64,000 bases of DNA, from the NCBI RefSeq assembly GCF_014297465.1, contig NZ_JACORT010000007.1:248001-312000 (forward strand). The letters run 5' to 3'. The notes beneath the pieces were generated by a model. The model did no database searches. It was not told the DNA's origin and saw only the letters and a list, made by a program, of their open reading frames with translations. The position numbers and the translations under genes were made by a program. The stretch's first letter is position 1. Each line of letters starts with the position of its first letter. The DNA is from Ramlibacter cellulosilyticus. Lineage in GTDB: Bacteria; Pseudomonadota; Gammaproteobacteria; Burkholderiales; Burkholderiaceae_C. Positions 44,810 through 54,200 of this stretch are shown here, in pieces.

Positions 44810-45948
44810 ACGTCGGGCCGCCCCTGTGGCTGCTGGCGGAGCTCACGTACCGCTGCCCGCTGCACTGCGCCTTCTGCTACAACCCGGTCGACTTCGCCGC
44901 GCACGACGACGAGCTGGACACCGAAGGCTGGCTGCGGGTGCTGCGCGAGGCGCGCGCGCTCGGCGCGGTGCAGTGCGGCTTCTCCGGCGGCGAACCGATG
45001 CTGCGCGAGGATCTCGAGGTGCTGGTGGCCGAGGCCCACCGCCTCGGCTACTACACCAACCTGCTCACCTCCGGCGTCGGCCTCACCGAGGCGCGGGCGC
45101 AGGCGCTCAAGGCCGCGGGCCTGGACCACGTGCAGCTGTCCTTCCAGGACTCGACCCGCGAGATGAACGACTTCCTCTCGCACACGCGCACCTTCGAATT
45201 GAAGAACCGCGTGGCCCGCACGATCAAGGACCAGGGCTGGCCGATGGTGATGAACGTGGTGCTGCACCGGCTCAACATGGACCACGTGGGCCGCATCATC
45301 GAGATGGCCGACGCGCTCGGCGCCGAATACCTGGAACTGGCCAACACGCAGTACTACTCCTGGGCGCTGGAGAACCGCGAGCACCTGCTGCCGACGCGGG
45401 CGCAACTGCAGGCCGCCGAGGCCATCGTCGATGGCTACCGCAAGCAGCTGGAGGACCGCATGCGCCTGTTCTTCGTGGCGCCCGACTACCACGAAGGCCG
45501 GCCGAAGAAGTGCGTCAACGGCTGGGGCAGCATGTTCCTCACGGTCACGCCGGACGGCACCGCCCTGCCGTGCCACACGGCACGCATGCTGCCGGGCCTG
45601 GAGTTTCCCAGCCTGCGGACCAGCAGCGTCGCCGAGGCCTGGTTCGCGTCGGAAGCCTTCAACCACTACCGCGGCACCGGCTGGATGAAGGAGCCTTGCG
45701 CAAGCTGCGAGCGCAAGGAGGAAGACCTGGGCGGCTGCCGCTGCCAGGCGTACATGCTCGCGCAGGATGCCGACGCGGCGGACCCCGTCTGTCCCAAGAG
45801 CCCGCGTCACGGCGTGGTGCTGGACGCGGTGCGCCGTGCCGAAGCGGGCGAGGTCGCGGCGCGGCCGCTGGTGTTTCGCGACCCCAAGGCATCGCGCGAA
45901 TTCCTCGCGCGAGGCGACGCCCTCTCCCTGCCGGGCTGCGGACGCTGA
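44806..45948 (+). CDS. pqqE: Radical SAM enzyme PqqE
   Basis: 380 residues from a GTG start overlapping pqqD. Radical SAM cluster C17/C21/C24 (CPLHCAFC), SAM motif GFSGGEPMLRED, and a SPASM domain with cysteines in CVNGWGSMFL, PCHTARML and PCASCERKEEDLGGCRCQA for two auxiliary Fe-S clusters. Forms the Glu16-Tyr20 carbon bond in PqqA. No pqqF/pqqG peptidase follows; a DNA ligase gene begins 45 bases later. Confidence 0.97.
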   Translation: MNVGPPLWLLAELTYRCPLHCAFCYNPVDFAAHDDELDTEGWLRVLREARALGAVQCGFSGGEPMLREDLEVLVAEAHRLGYYTNLLTSGVGLTEARAQALKAAGLDHVQLSFQDSTREMNDFLSHTRTFELKNRVARTIKDQGWPMVMNVVLHRLNMDHVGRIIEMADALGAEYLELANTQYYSWALENREHLLPTRAQLQAAEAIVDGYRKQLEDRMRLFFVAPDYHEGRPKKCVNGWGSMFLTVTPDGTALPCHTARMLPGLEFPSLRTSSVAEAWFASEAFNHYRGTGWMKEPCASCERKEEDLGGCRCQAYMLAQDADAADPVCPKSPRHGVVLDAVRRAEAGEVAARPLVFRDPKASREFLARGDALSLPGCGR

Positions 45949-45993
45949 CCGGCCGCGCGCCCCCACGGCGCGCCGGGCGCGGTACAAAGCGGC

Positions 45994-47067
45994 ATGGCCA
46001 TTGCCCAACCCGCCCCCCCGATCGAACCGATGCTGGCCAAGATCGCCGACGTCCTGCCGGCCGAGCCCGGCTTCCTCTTCGAGCCCAAGTGGGACGGCTT
46101 CCGCGCCCTGGTCTTCCGCGGCGCGGAACAGACCTACCTGCAGAGCCGCGACCTGCGGCCGCTGAACCGCTACTTCCCCGAGCTGGAGAAAGCCCTGCAC
46201 GACGCGCTGCCCAAGGGCTGCGTGCTGGACGGCGAGATCGTGGTCGCGACGCCGCGCGGGCTGGACTTCGACGCGCTGCAGATGCGCCTGCACCCCGCCG
46301 CCTCGCGCGTCGCGAGGCTGTCGAAGGAGACGCCCTCGAGCTTCGTGGCCTTCGACCTGCTGGCGGCCGGCGGCAAGTCGACGATGGAGCTGCCGCAGTC
46401 GGAGCGCCGCGCGCGCCTGGAGCGCCTGCTCGGAAAGGCCAGGCCGCCGCTGCACCTCACGCCGGTGACGCGCGACCGCGCCGAAGCGGAGCGCTGGCTG
46501 CAGGAGTTCGAAGGCGCGGGCCTCGATGGCGTGATCGCCAAGCTGGAGTCCGCGACCTACCAGCCCGGCAAGCGGGCGATGCTGAAGATCAAGCACGTGC
46601 GCAGCGCCGACTGCGTGGTGGCGGGCTTCCGCTGGTACAAGGACCGCGACGACGCGGTCGGCTCGCTGCTGCTCGGCCTGCACGACGACGCCGGCGTCCT
46701 GCAGCACGTGGGCGTCACGTCCTCGTTCACCATGGACATGCGCAAGCAGCTGGCGCAGGAGCTGGAGCCGCTGCGCAAGGATGCGCTGCAGGACCATCCC
46801 TGGCGCGAATGGGCGGGCGCGGTCACCGGCGACGCGCAGCGCATGCCGGGCGCGCAGAGCCGCTGGAGCGGCGGCAAGGACCTGAGCTGGGAGCCGCTGC
46901 GGCCGGAGCGCGTGTGCGAGGTCAAGTACGACCACCTGCAGGGCAACCGCTTCCGCCACGCGGCGGTGTTCCTGCGCTGGCGCCCGGACAAGCCGCCGGA
47001 GGATTGCCGCTACGACCAGCTGGAAGTGACGACGCCGTTCGAGCTGGCGAAGGTGTTCGGGGCTTGA
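45994..47067 (+). CDS. ATP-dependent DNA ligase (LigC-type)
   Basis: 357 residues. Nucleotidyltransferase domain with adenylated K32 in EPKWDGFRA, DGEIVV, FVAFDLLA, GVIAKLESATY and motif V MLKIKHVR, then an OB-fold domain (~225-355). The length is that of stand-alone ligases such as LigC, without polymerase or nuclease domains. A LigD-type polymerase domain is encoded separately at 49979-51199, so the two may act together in break repair. Confidence 0.92.
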   Translation: MAIAQPAPPIEPMLAKIADVLPAEPGFLFEPKWDGFRALVFRGAEQTYLQSRDLRPLNRYFPELEKALHDALPKGCVLDGEIVVATPRGLDFDALQMRLHPAASRVARLSKETPSSFVAFDLLAAGGKSTMELPQSERRARLERLLGKARPPLHLTPVTRDRAEAERWLQEFEGAGLDGVIAKLESATYQPGKRAMLKIKHVRSADCVVAGFRWYKDRDDAVGSLLLGLHDDAGVLQHVGVTSSFTMDMRKQLAQELEPLRKDALQDHPWREWAGAVTGDAQRMPGAQSRWSGGKDLSWEPLRPERVCEVKYDHLQGNRFRHAAVFLRWRPDKPPEDCRYDQLEVTTPFELAKVFGA

Positions 47068-47075
47068 GGTGCAGC

Positions 47076-47183
47076 GCTGGGGTGCGCGTGCGCGCAACCC
47101 AGCCTACGGGCCGCGCGCGTCCCGTTCCGCATGTACACGGCGTCGCGTCTCCGTAGGCTGGGTTGAGCGAAGCTCACCCCAGC
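47076..47183. repeat. REP-type palindromic repeats, inverted pair (BIME 6)
   Basis: Minus-oriented unit 47076-47108 and plus-oriented unit 47152-47183, between the convergent ends of the ligase and tag. The second copy runs into tag and supplies its last codons and stop (47174-47176). Confidence 0.87.
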
Positions 47184-47746
47184 GTTTCACGCCGCCGAAA
47201 ACAATCGACGGCATGATCGTCCACGATCCCCACCGCCTGCATCCACGCATACACGATCACCGGCCCCACGAACTTGAACCCGCGCCGCTTCAGTTCCTTC
47301 GAGATCTCCTCGGACTTCGGCGTGCTCACGGGCACGTGCCGGCCGTCGCCGACGATCACCTTCCCGTCGGTGAACGACCAGCAGAAAGCGTCGAACGATT
47401 CCCCGGCGTCCCGCATCCCGCAGTAGATCCGCGCCGCCCCGATCGCAGCCTCGATCTTCGCCCGGGACCGGATGATCCCCGGGTCCTCCAGCAGCTTCGC
47501 GACCTGCTTCTCGCCGAAGCGCGCCACCTTGTCCGGGTCGAACCCCGCAAAGGCCTTGCGGAACGCCTCCCGCTTGTGCAGGATGGTCCGCCACGAAAGC
47601 CCCGCCTGGAAGCCTTCCAGCACCAGCATCTCCCAGAGCATCCGCGGGTCGTGCTGCGGCACGCCCCATTCCTCGTCGTGGTAGCGCGCCATGAGGGCGT
47701 CGTCGCCCTGGGCCCAGGTGCAGCGGTGGAGTTCCTTGCCAGCCAT
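47174..47746 (-). CDS. tag: DNA-3-methyladenine glycosylase I
   Basis: 190 residues. Zinc-snap HhH glycosylase: HRCTWAQGDDALMARYHDEEW gives the catalytic Glu region and the first zinc Cys/His, and the C-terminal HAVDCFRR supplies the others. Removes 3-methyladenine from alkylated DNA. The CTG-GGG-TGA end lies inside a REP repeat. ATG 47746 is preferred; a TTG at 47755 is unlikely. Confidence 0.94.
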   Translation of the reverse strand: MAGKELHRCTWAQGDDALMARYHDEEWGVPQHDPRMLWEMLVLEGFQAGLSWRTILHKREAFRKAFAGFDPDKVARFGEKQVAKLLEDPGIIRSRAKIEAAIGAARIYCGMRDAGESFDAFCWSFTDGKVIVGDGRHVPVSTPKSEEISKELKRRGFKFVGPVIVYAWMQAVGIVDDHAVDCFRRRETLG

Positions 47747-47848
47747 GGCCCGCAATGTACGGGCTTCGCGCTAAGGGTTCGCCGGGATGCGCCGGCCGCG
47801 CACCGCCGGGAAGATGCGCCGTCGCGTCCACCACGAGGAGAGCCCCGC

Positions 47849-48796
47849 ATGCCCACCGACCATTCCTCCGGCGTCCCCGGCAACGACGTCCGCTGGAGCG
47901 GCGGCGAGACGCACTGGACCAGCCGCCTGGGCGGGGAGGTGGAGCTGTTCCTCTGGCACAAGCCGGCCGCGCCGGGCGTGCCGTTCCAGGGCACGATCCT
48001 GTTCGTGCACGGTTCGTCGATGGCCTCGCAGCCGACCTTCGACCTGGCGGTGCCCGGCCGCCCCGACTCCTCGGCGATGGACTGGTTCCGCGCCCGCGGC
48101 TTCGACACGTGGACCATGGACAACGAGGGCTACGGGCGGTCCAGCAAGCACCGGGCCATCAACTTCGGCATCGTCAACGGCGCGGAAGACCTCGCCGCCG
48201 GCAGCGCCTACATCCTGGAGCGGGCGCGCAGCGACAAGCTGATGGTCTACGGCATCTCCTCCGGCGCGCTGAAGGGGGCCCTCTTCGCGCAGCAGCATCC
48301 GGAACGCGTGGCGCGGCTCGCGCTCGACGCCTTCGTGTGGACCGGCGACGGCAGCCCCACGCTGGAGAAGCGGCGCCAGAAGATGGCGGAGTGGACGGCG
48401 GGCAACCGCAGGAAGATCGACCGCGACTTCGTCTACAGCATCTTCAACCGCGACCATCCCGGCACGGCGGAAGACCGGGTGATCGATGCCTTCGCGCAGG
48501 CCATCCTGACGCTGGACGACTCCATGCCGACCGGAACCTACGTCGACATGTGCTCGAAGCTGCCGCTGGTGGATCCGGAGAAGATCAACGTGCCGACGCT
48601 GATCCTGCGCGGGGAGTGGGACGGCATCGCCAGCGTGGAGGACCTGATCGCCTTCTTCATGAAGCTGCCGCACCAGGACAAGCAGTTCTCCGTGATGAAG
48701 GGCATCTCGCATGCCAGCTTCCAGCAGAAGAACTACCGCAACGTCTACCACCTGCTGCACGCGTTCCTCACGCAGCCGGCGCAGGTGTATCCCTGA
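47849..48796 (+). CDS. Alpha/beta hydrolase
   Basis: 315 residues, no signal peptide. Oxyanion region FVHGSSMASQPTFD, nucleophile S137 in GISSG, Asp in LRGEWDGIA and His in GISHASFQ, so the triad looks complete. GAGGAG lies 9 bases before the ATG. Substrate unknown; the family includes haloalkane/ester hydrolases. Its stop is 3 bases from that of the convergent Bug gene. Confidence 0.85.
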   Translation: MPTDHSSGVPGNDVRWSGGETHWTSRLGGEVELFLWHKPAAPGVPFQGTILFVHGSSMASQPTFDLAVPGRPDSSAMDWFRARGFDTWTMDNEGYGRSSKHRAINFGIVNGAEDLAAGSAYILERARSDKLMVYGISSGALKGALFAQQHPERVARLALDAFVWTGDGSPTLEKRRQKMAEWTAGNRRKIDRDFVYSIFNRDHPGTAEDRVIDAFAQAILTLDDSMPTGTYVDMCSKLPLVDPEKINVPTLILRGEWDGIASVEDLIAFFMKLPHQDKQFSVMKGISHASFQQKNYRNVYHLLHAFLTQPAQVYP

Positions 48797-48799
48797 AGC

Positions 48800-49780
48800 T
48801 CACTCCAGCTTGATGCCGGCTTCCTTGACCACCTTGCCCCAGCGCGCGAGTTCGTCGACCAGGTAGGCGGACATCTCCTCGGGGCTGGACGGCGTCGGCT
48901 CCACGCCGGCGTCGAACAAGGCCTTCTGCGTGTCGGGTGCGGCCATCAGCCGCGCGACCTCCGTGTTCAACTTCGCCACGATTTCCGGCGGCGTGCCGGC
49001 CGGCGCCAGCAGCGCGAGCCACACGGAGGCCGCGTAGCCCGAGACGCCGGCCTCCTGCATCGTGGGCACGTCGGGCAGCTGCGGCGCGCGCCTGGCCGTC
49101 GTGACGGCCAGCGCCTTGAGCCGGCCTTGCGGCACCTGCGCGAGCGCGTTCGGCACGCCGGCGAAGCTGCTTTCCACGGTGCCGGCGACGAGGTCCTGCG
49201 CAGCGCCCGAACTGCCCTTGTAAGGCACGTGCTTGAGCGGTGCGCCCGTCATGGCGGCGAACAGGCCGCCCATGAGGTGCTGGGCGCTGCCGTTCCCCGA
49301 GGACGCATAGTGGATCGTCTCCGGCGCCGCCTTCGCGAGCGCGATGAACTCCTGCACGTTCTTCGCCTGCACCTTCGGGTGCACGAGGAGCACGTAGGGC
49401 GAATCGACCAGCTTGCCGACCACGGTGAAGCTCTTGACGGGGTCGTACGGCAGGCTCTTGTAGATCCAGGGGCTGATCACGTGCGTGCTGGACACCATCA
49501 GCAGCGTGTAGCCGTCGGGCGGCGACTTCGCGACCAGGTCGCTGCCGATGGTGGAGCCGGCGCCGGGCTTGTTCTCGATCACGAACTGCTGGCCCAGGGA
49601 CTGCGACAGCTTCTGCCCCAGGATGCGCGCCACCACGTCGGTGAAGCCACCGGGGGCGAAGGGCACGACCAGCTTCACGGGGCGCGTGGGGTACGCGTGC
49701 GGCTGGCCCTGCGCGGCCGCAGGAAGGGCCCCCGCGGCGAGCGCGAAGGCGAAGACCAGACCCGGGACAGAACTGCGCAT
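48800..49780 (-). CDS. Bug/TctC-type substrate-binding protein
   Basis: 326 residues. Sec signal peptide (FAFALAAGALPAAAQ), mature YPTRPVKLVVPFAPGGFTD, second ligand loop HVPYKGSSGAAQDLVAG. Periplasmic binding protein without TctAB partners in the window. GGAGG at 49787-49791 supports the ATG. It is convergent with the alpha/beta hydrolase, and Bug genes often sit beside the catabolic enzyme for their ligand, so the two may share a substrate. Confidence 0.92.
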   Translation of the reverse strand: MRSSVPGLVFAFALAAGALPAAAQGQPHAYPTRPVKLVVPFAPGGFTDVVARILGQKLSQSLGQQFVIENKPGAGSTIGSDLVAKSPPDGYTLLMVSSTHVISPWIYKSLPYDPVKSFTVVGKLVDSPYVLLVHPKVQAKNVQEFIALAKAAPETIHYASSGNGSAQHLMGGLFAAMTGAPLKHVPYKGSSGAAQDLVAGTVESSFAGVPNALAQVPQGRLKALAVTTARRAPQLPDVPTMQEAGVSGYAASVWLALLAPAGTPPEIVAKLNTEVARLMAAPDTQKALFDAGVEPTPSSPEEMSAYLVDELARWGKVVKEAGIKLE

Positions 49781-49884
49781 GCGAGCCTCCCTGTGCGAGG
49801 ACGGCCAGTGTTGCACCGGGTCCGGGCAGGTGCATCAGGGTGCGCCCGGATGGGGGATACACGGACGAGGGGTGGTTGTGCATC

Positions 49885-49970
49885 GCTGGGGTGCGCTGTC
49901 GCGCAACCCAGCCTACGGCGCTCGCAGTGTGCGAATTCCGTAGGCTGGGTTGCGCGCAGCACACCCCAGC
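49885..49970. repeat. REP-type palindromic repeats, inverted pair (BIME 7)
   Basis: Minus-oriented unit 49885-49917 and plus-oriented unit 49939-49970 in the gap between the Bug gene and the LigD-like gene, both on the minus strand. This is one of the few clusters not between convergent gene ends. Confidence 0.87.
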
Positions 49971-49978
49971 AAGCCCCC

Positions 49979-51199
49979 CTACGTCGGCTTGTCCGACTTC
50001 GGCCGCAGCCGCGCCGGCACGTGCTCCAGGTTGATCCGCACGCGGTACCAGAGCGAGGACCTGCCGCGCATGCGGTCCACCAGCACGTCGGCCGGCTCCA
50101 GGTGCGCAGCCGCCCTGGGATGCTTCGCCTTCCACTCTTCCGCCGCCGCCACCGCCTCGGCTTCGCGCTCGCTGCGCGCCACCTCGATCAGCGGCTTCTT
50201 CACGCGGGGCGCGGTCGAAGGCGGGGCGCGCCGCGGCTCGCCGGCCGCCTTGCGGTAGTGCGGCGGCCAGGGCGCATCGCCCTCGCCCTGCGCGTCGGCC
50301 AGCGCGAGCAGCGGCTCGAGCGAGCAGCGCCAGTGATCGATGTCCGCATGCGGGTCGCCGATGCGGCGAAAGCGCTCCGGCATCGTATGCAGCGTGAAGT
50401 CGGCCGGGTTGCACGCGGCCAGCTCCTTCCACGTCACCGGCGCCGAGACGCGCGCGTCCGGCTTCGGCCGCACCGAGTACGCGGACGTGACGGTGCGGTC
50501 CTTCGCGTTCTGGTTGTAGTCGACGAAGACGCCGCGGCGCTCTTCCTTCCACCACTTGCTGCTCGCGAGGGTGGGCGCCCGCCGCTCCACCTCGCGGGCC
50601 AGCGCCAGGGCCGCGCGCCGTACCTCGTCGAAAGTCCAGCGCGGCTCGATGCGCACCAGCACGTGGATGCCGCGGGAGCCGGAGGTCTTGGGCCAGCCCT
50701 TGAGCCCCAGCTCCGTCAGCACCTCGTGCACGACGTCGGCCACCTGCACGATCTGCGGCCACTCGACGCCGGGCACCGGGTCCAGGTCCACGCGAAGCTC
50801 ATCGGGATGGTCCAGGTCCTCGGCGCGCACGGGATGGGGATGCAGTTCCAGGCAGGCGAGGTTGGCCATCCACGCCAGGTCGGCCGGATGCCGCGGCACC
50901 ACCTCTTCGGCGCTGCGGCCGGAGGGGAAGCGGATCTCCGCCACCTCCAGCCAGTCCGGCCGCTTGGTGGGGGCCCGCTTCTGGAAGAAGAACTCGTCGT
51001 CGACGCCGTTCGGATACCGCACCAGGATGCAGGGCCGGCCCCCCGCGCCGCGCAAGGCGCCTTCGGCAACAGCCAGGTAATAGTTCACGAGGTCGATCTT
51101 CCGCACGTTGGCGGAGGCGATGAGCAGCTTGTCCGGGTGGGTGATCACCACCTCCCGGCCGCCAATCTCCAGCGTGACCTCGTCCTTGCTCGTACCCAT
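49979..51199 (-). CDS. LigD polymerase (PrimPol/PolDom) domain protein
   Basis: 406 residues. Archaeo-eukaryotic primase fold of the NHEJ polymerase LigD: N-terminal THPDKLL, active-site LRVDLDP with the two catalytic aspartates, the conserved SGSRGIHVLVR, and DYNQNAKDRTVTSAYSVR. The domain alone is ~300 residues; the C-terminal ~100 residues are lysine/arginine-rich and may bind DNA. No ligase or nuclease domain is fused and no Ku gene is in the window. The separate ligase at 45994 may be its partner. Confidence 0.9.
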   Translation of the reverse strand: MGTSKDEVTLEIGGREVVITHPDKLLIASANVRKIDLVNYYLAVAEGALRGAGGRPCILVRYPNGVDDEFFFQKRAPTKRPDWLEVAEIRFPSGRSAEEVVPRHPADLAWMANLACLELHPHPVRAEDLDHPDELRVDLDPVPGVEWPQIVQVADVVHEVLTELGLKGWPKTSGSRGIHVLVRIEPRWTFDEVRRAALALAREVERRAPTLASSKWWKEERRGVFVDYNQNAKDRTVTSAYSVRPKPDARVSAPVTWKELAACNPADFTLHTMPERFRRIGDPHADIDHWRCSLEPLLALADAQGEGDAPWPPHYRKAAGEPRRAPPSTAPRVKKPLIEVARSEREAEAVAAAEEWKAKHPRAAAHLEPADVLVDRMRGRSSLWYRVRINLEHVPARLRPKSDKPT

Positions 51200-51233
51200 G
51201 CCAAACCGTACACCGCTGGCACGCGCAGACGGG

Positions 51234-54200
51234 TCAGACACTGCCGCCAAGCGCATCTCCTGCTGGCCGATCCAGGAGCGACGCATTCCTTGCAGCCTTG
51301 AACAGGACCGATCGGTTCTCGATCTCCTGTTCCGCGAAGTCCCTGAGGAGCTGCAGGTCCGTGCGTCGCGCCATTGCACAGATAAAGGCAACGAGCTCAC
51401 GACGATCCCCGGGCCTCACGGCCGTACCTTCCCAAAGCTTCGGGGTATCCAGCAGCGCGAGGGTGCTTCGGATGTCCTCCGCGACGTAGACGACCCGCCG
51501 GGCAGCCACGTACGCGCGCATGAGGTCGTGACGGAACTCGAACGCGGCCGCGCGCCGCACGACGATGCGAGCCGCAGCCATGGGCTCCAACAATCCTGCG
51601 GGCAGTGCTGCGGACTCCGTAAACCGGCGGTCCCCGCTCAGGAACATGTCCCAAGCCACGTTCGCGAGCGCGCCGTCGACCACCTCAGGCACTGCGGCGC
51701 CCTGCAACCCCTCTTCGTATGCAGCGTCATAGAGCTGCAGGCGGGTCCGTGGAAGCCGCTTTCCCGACTGCACACATTGCGCGATGAGCTGGACGTCGTA
51801 CCCGGAGCGAACACTCGCCACGAGTTGCTCGTTGAGCTGCGCGATCGTACGTTCGCCCGCCTCCTGTCCCAGCATGTTGACGAGCAAGGAAGAAATGAGT
51901 GCACGGTCGAAAACGGGGAGCATGAGACATCGGATGTCCCAAGCTCTTGGCAGGGACTGCGAAGTCGCCAGAAGCCTGACGGAGGATCCCACGACGTTGC
52001 AGTACCGCTGGAGTGCGGCATCGCGATCCACTTCGTTCATTCCATCGATGACGAGACACACATCGCCGGTGCGGAGAAGGCGATAGAAGAACGCCGCGTC
52101 CTGCACCTGCAACCCGACCGAGGAGAACTGATGGCGCGCCATCTCCGCCGCCCACGGCGCATCGGGCGTGTCCGGTGTGTCCGGGAAATCGCGTGCGCGG
52201 ACCACGATGGGCATGAATCCGTACTCGCGTATGGCCTGCTCCCATGATCCGGTCGAGTAGAACGCTCGCTCGAACGCGGAGACCAGTTCGGACTTTCCTG
52301 TTCCGGCCTCGCCCTGGATCCAGAGAGGTCTCCCCTCGACCAGTTCCTTGTGAATCTCGTTCGACCAGCTGACTGGATTTCGGCGCTCCAGCAACTGCAC
52401 TGGAACGTAGGCGCCTTGTGCGTCTGCGTTGCCACGCGCCATGATCAGAGCTCGCCTCCGATCGAAATAGGCGGCCAGCAGCCATAGCCTGAGCGGGCGA
52501 ACATGGAAGATGACTGGCCTGTACCAGACTTTCAGCGCCTCCCAGTTCGGAGCGGTGAGGAACTCGAAGCACCAGCGGTTTCTTCTCGCGCCCCAGAGGA
52601 GAGCGGCGCTAGCCAAGGCACCGAGGAACGCGGTCGATAGCGCACCAGCGGCCACGAGATCCTGCGCTGCTTGCTGCCAAGTTCTCTCGAGCGTGAACAC
52701 GGGTGTCCGGAAACCTCTGCCGAACCTCGGCTCGGCCGGGTCCTGGAGCGAGACTTCCACCAGGTAGTCACCGCTCTCTCCCAGCTTCTCCCCGTTCACG
52801 ATGGCGGATGCCTGACCCGGATTAGCCCCCTCGGGCCGCAGGATCGACGCTGCGCCCACCTCGACACCGTCGCGATACAGCTTCGCTACCGTCCGGAATG
52901 CACCCTCGACGCCGAGGCACGGGTGCCGGTCTGCGATCGTGCGCCACGCGACCTGTAGGTCGGAGCCCCTCGTGTGCCGCACCCGAGGAGGCATGGTGAA
53001 GGTCAGGTCGCCATCGTTCAACGGCGCGTCGATGTACTTGAACAATCCGGCGTCGTACAGGACGTGGGCCGAATCCAAGGGACTCTTGAGTGGGAAGATT
53101 CCGCTGACACGGGTGCCTCGCACTCCGGCCACCGGCGCAAGCTGCCCGTTCTCTAGCGTCCGGTACAGATTCCCCTCTTTCGTTCCGATCAGGATCCGCT
53201 TGCCGATTCTGCTCGCCGCGCTGAGCGATCCCTCAAGGTTTCCGATGATGCGGTACGTTCCGGCTCCATCAAGCAGGCCCACGCCCACCTTGGACTCCAG
53301 CAGAATGTCGCGTCCCAACACATGGGCATTCATCACATCGCCGGCTTCGGCAGGCAATCGTGTGGCACTTCCCTCGTGGATGACATACGTGCCGGATTCC
53401 CCATGCGCCAGAACGCCGCCCGGGATGGCAGACACGCTCTTTAAGGCTCCCTCGACGCCCTCGACCTTTATCACCTTGCCCGCCTGCGAAATGGAATAGA
53501 GCAAGTTGCCGGCGTTGACATAGGCGTCCGACCCGGCCCTGTGCAGTCGGGCATTCGCCGGAAGTTCCACGGAAAGTACTTGCTCCATCGTCGTACCGGG
53601 CACCCGCCGGAACACACCCTGTTGCGAGGCCAGAAGGAGCGCTCCGGGAAAGGTTTCGACAGCGTGGATCTTCCCGAGGGCCGGCCCACCGACGGCACCC
53701 AGCTGAAACATGCCAGTACGGACGGCCAGCCCGGAGGCGCCCCGAATCAGAAGTTCATCTCCATTCTTGATGAACGCTTCGAACCCGCCGATGTCGCCGA
53801 GCGGAAAAGGCTTGATTTCGCCAGCGGGTGACACGGCAAATACGCCGTTCTCCGAGCTCAAGAGCACCCCGAAGCGGTCGACCGCCGCATCCAGAACCCG
53901 CCCGACGACGGGCAAGGTACTGGCCAACCGCAACCCGTTGGGGAGGATGATGTAGGAGCCCAGATCGTCAGTTTGGCGGATCAGGTCTCCCGAACTGCTC
54001 ATGGAACCCGATCGCCCGATCGAGCCAGGCAGTTTGCTCACCTTGCCAGACTCTGCCACCCAGTAGCTGGCGGTACCGGGGAGATCGCGTATCAGCATCC
54101 CGGCAGAAGTTGCAAATGAACCGAATGCGCTAACGCGGGCCACATCGGGCGGAAGCGTGACCCGGTTCAGACCTGCATCCGGACTGATGCGATACAGCTG

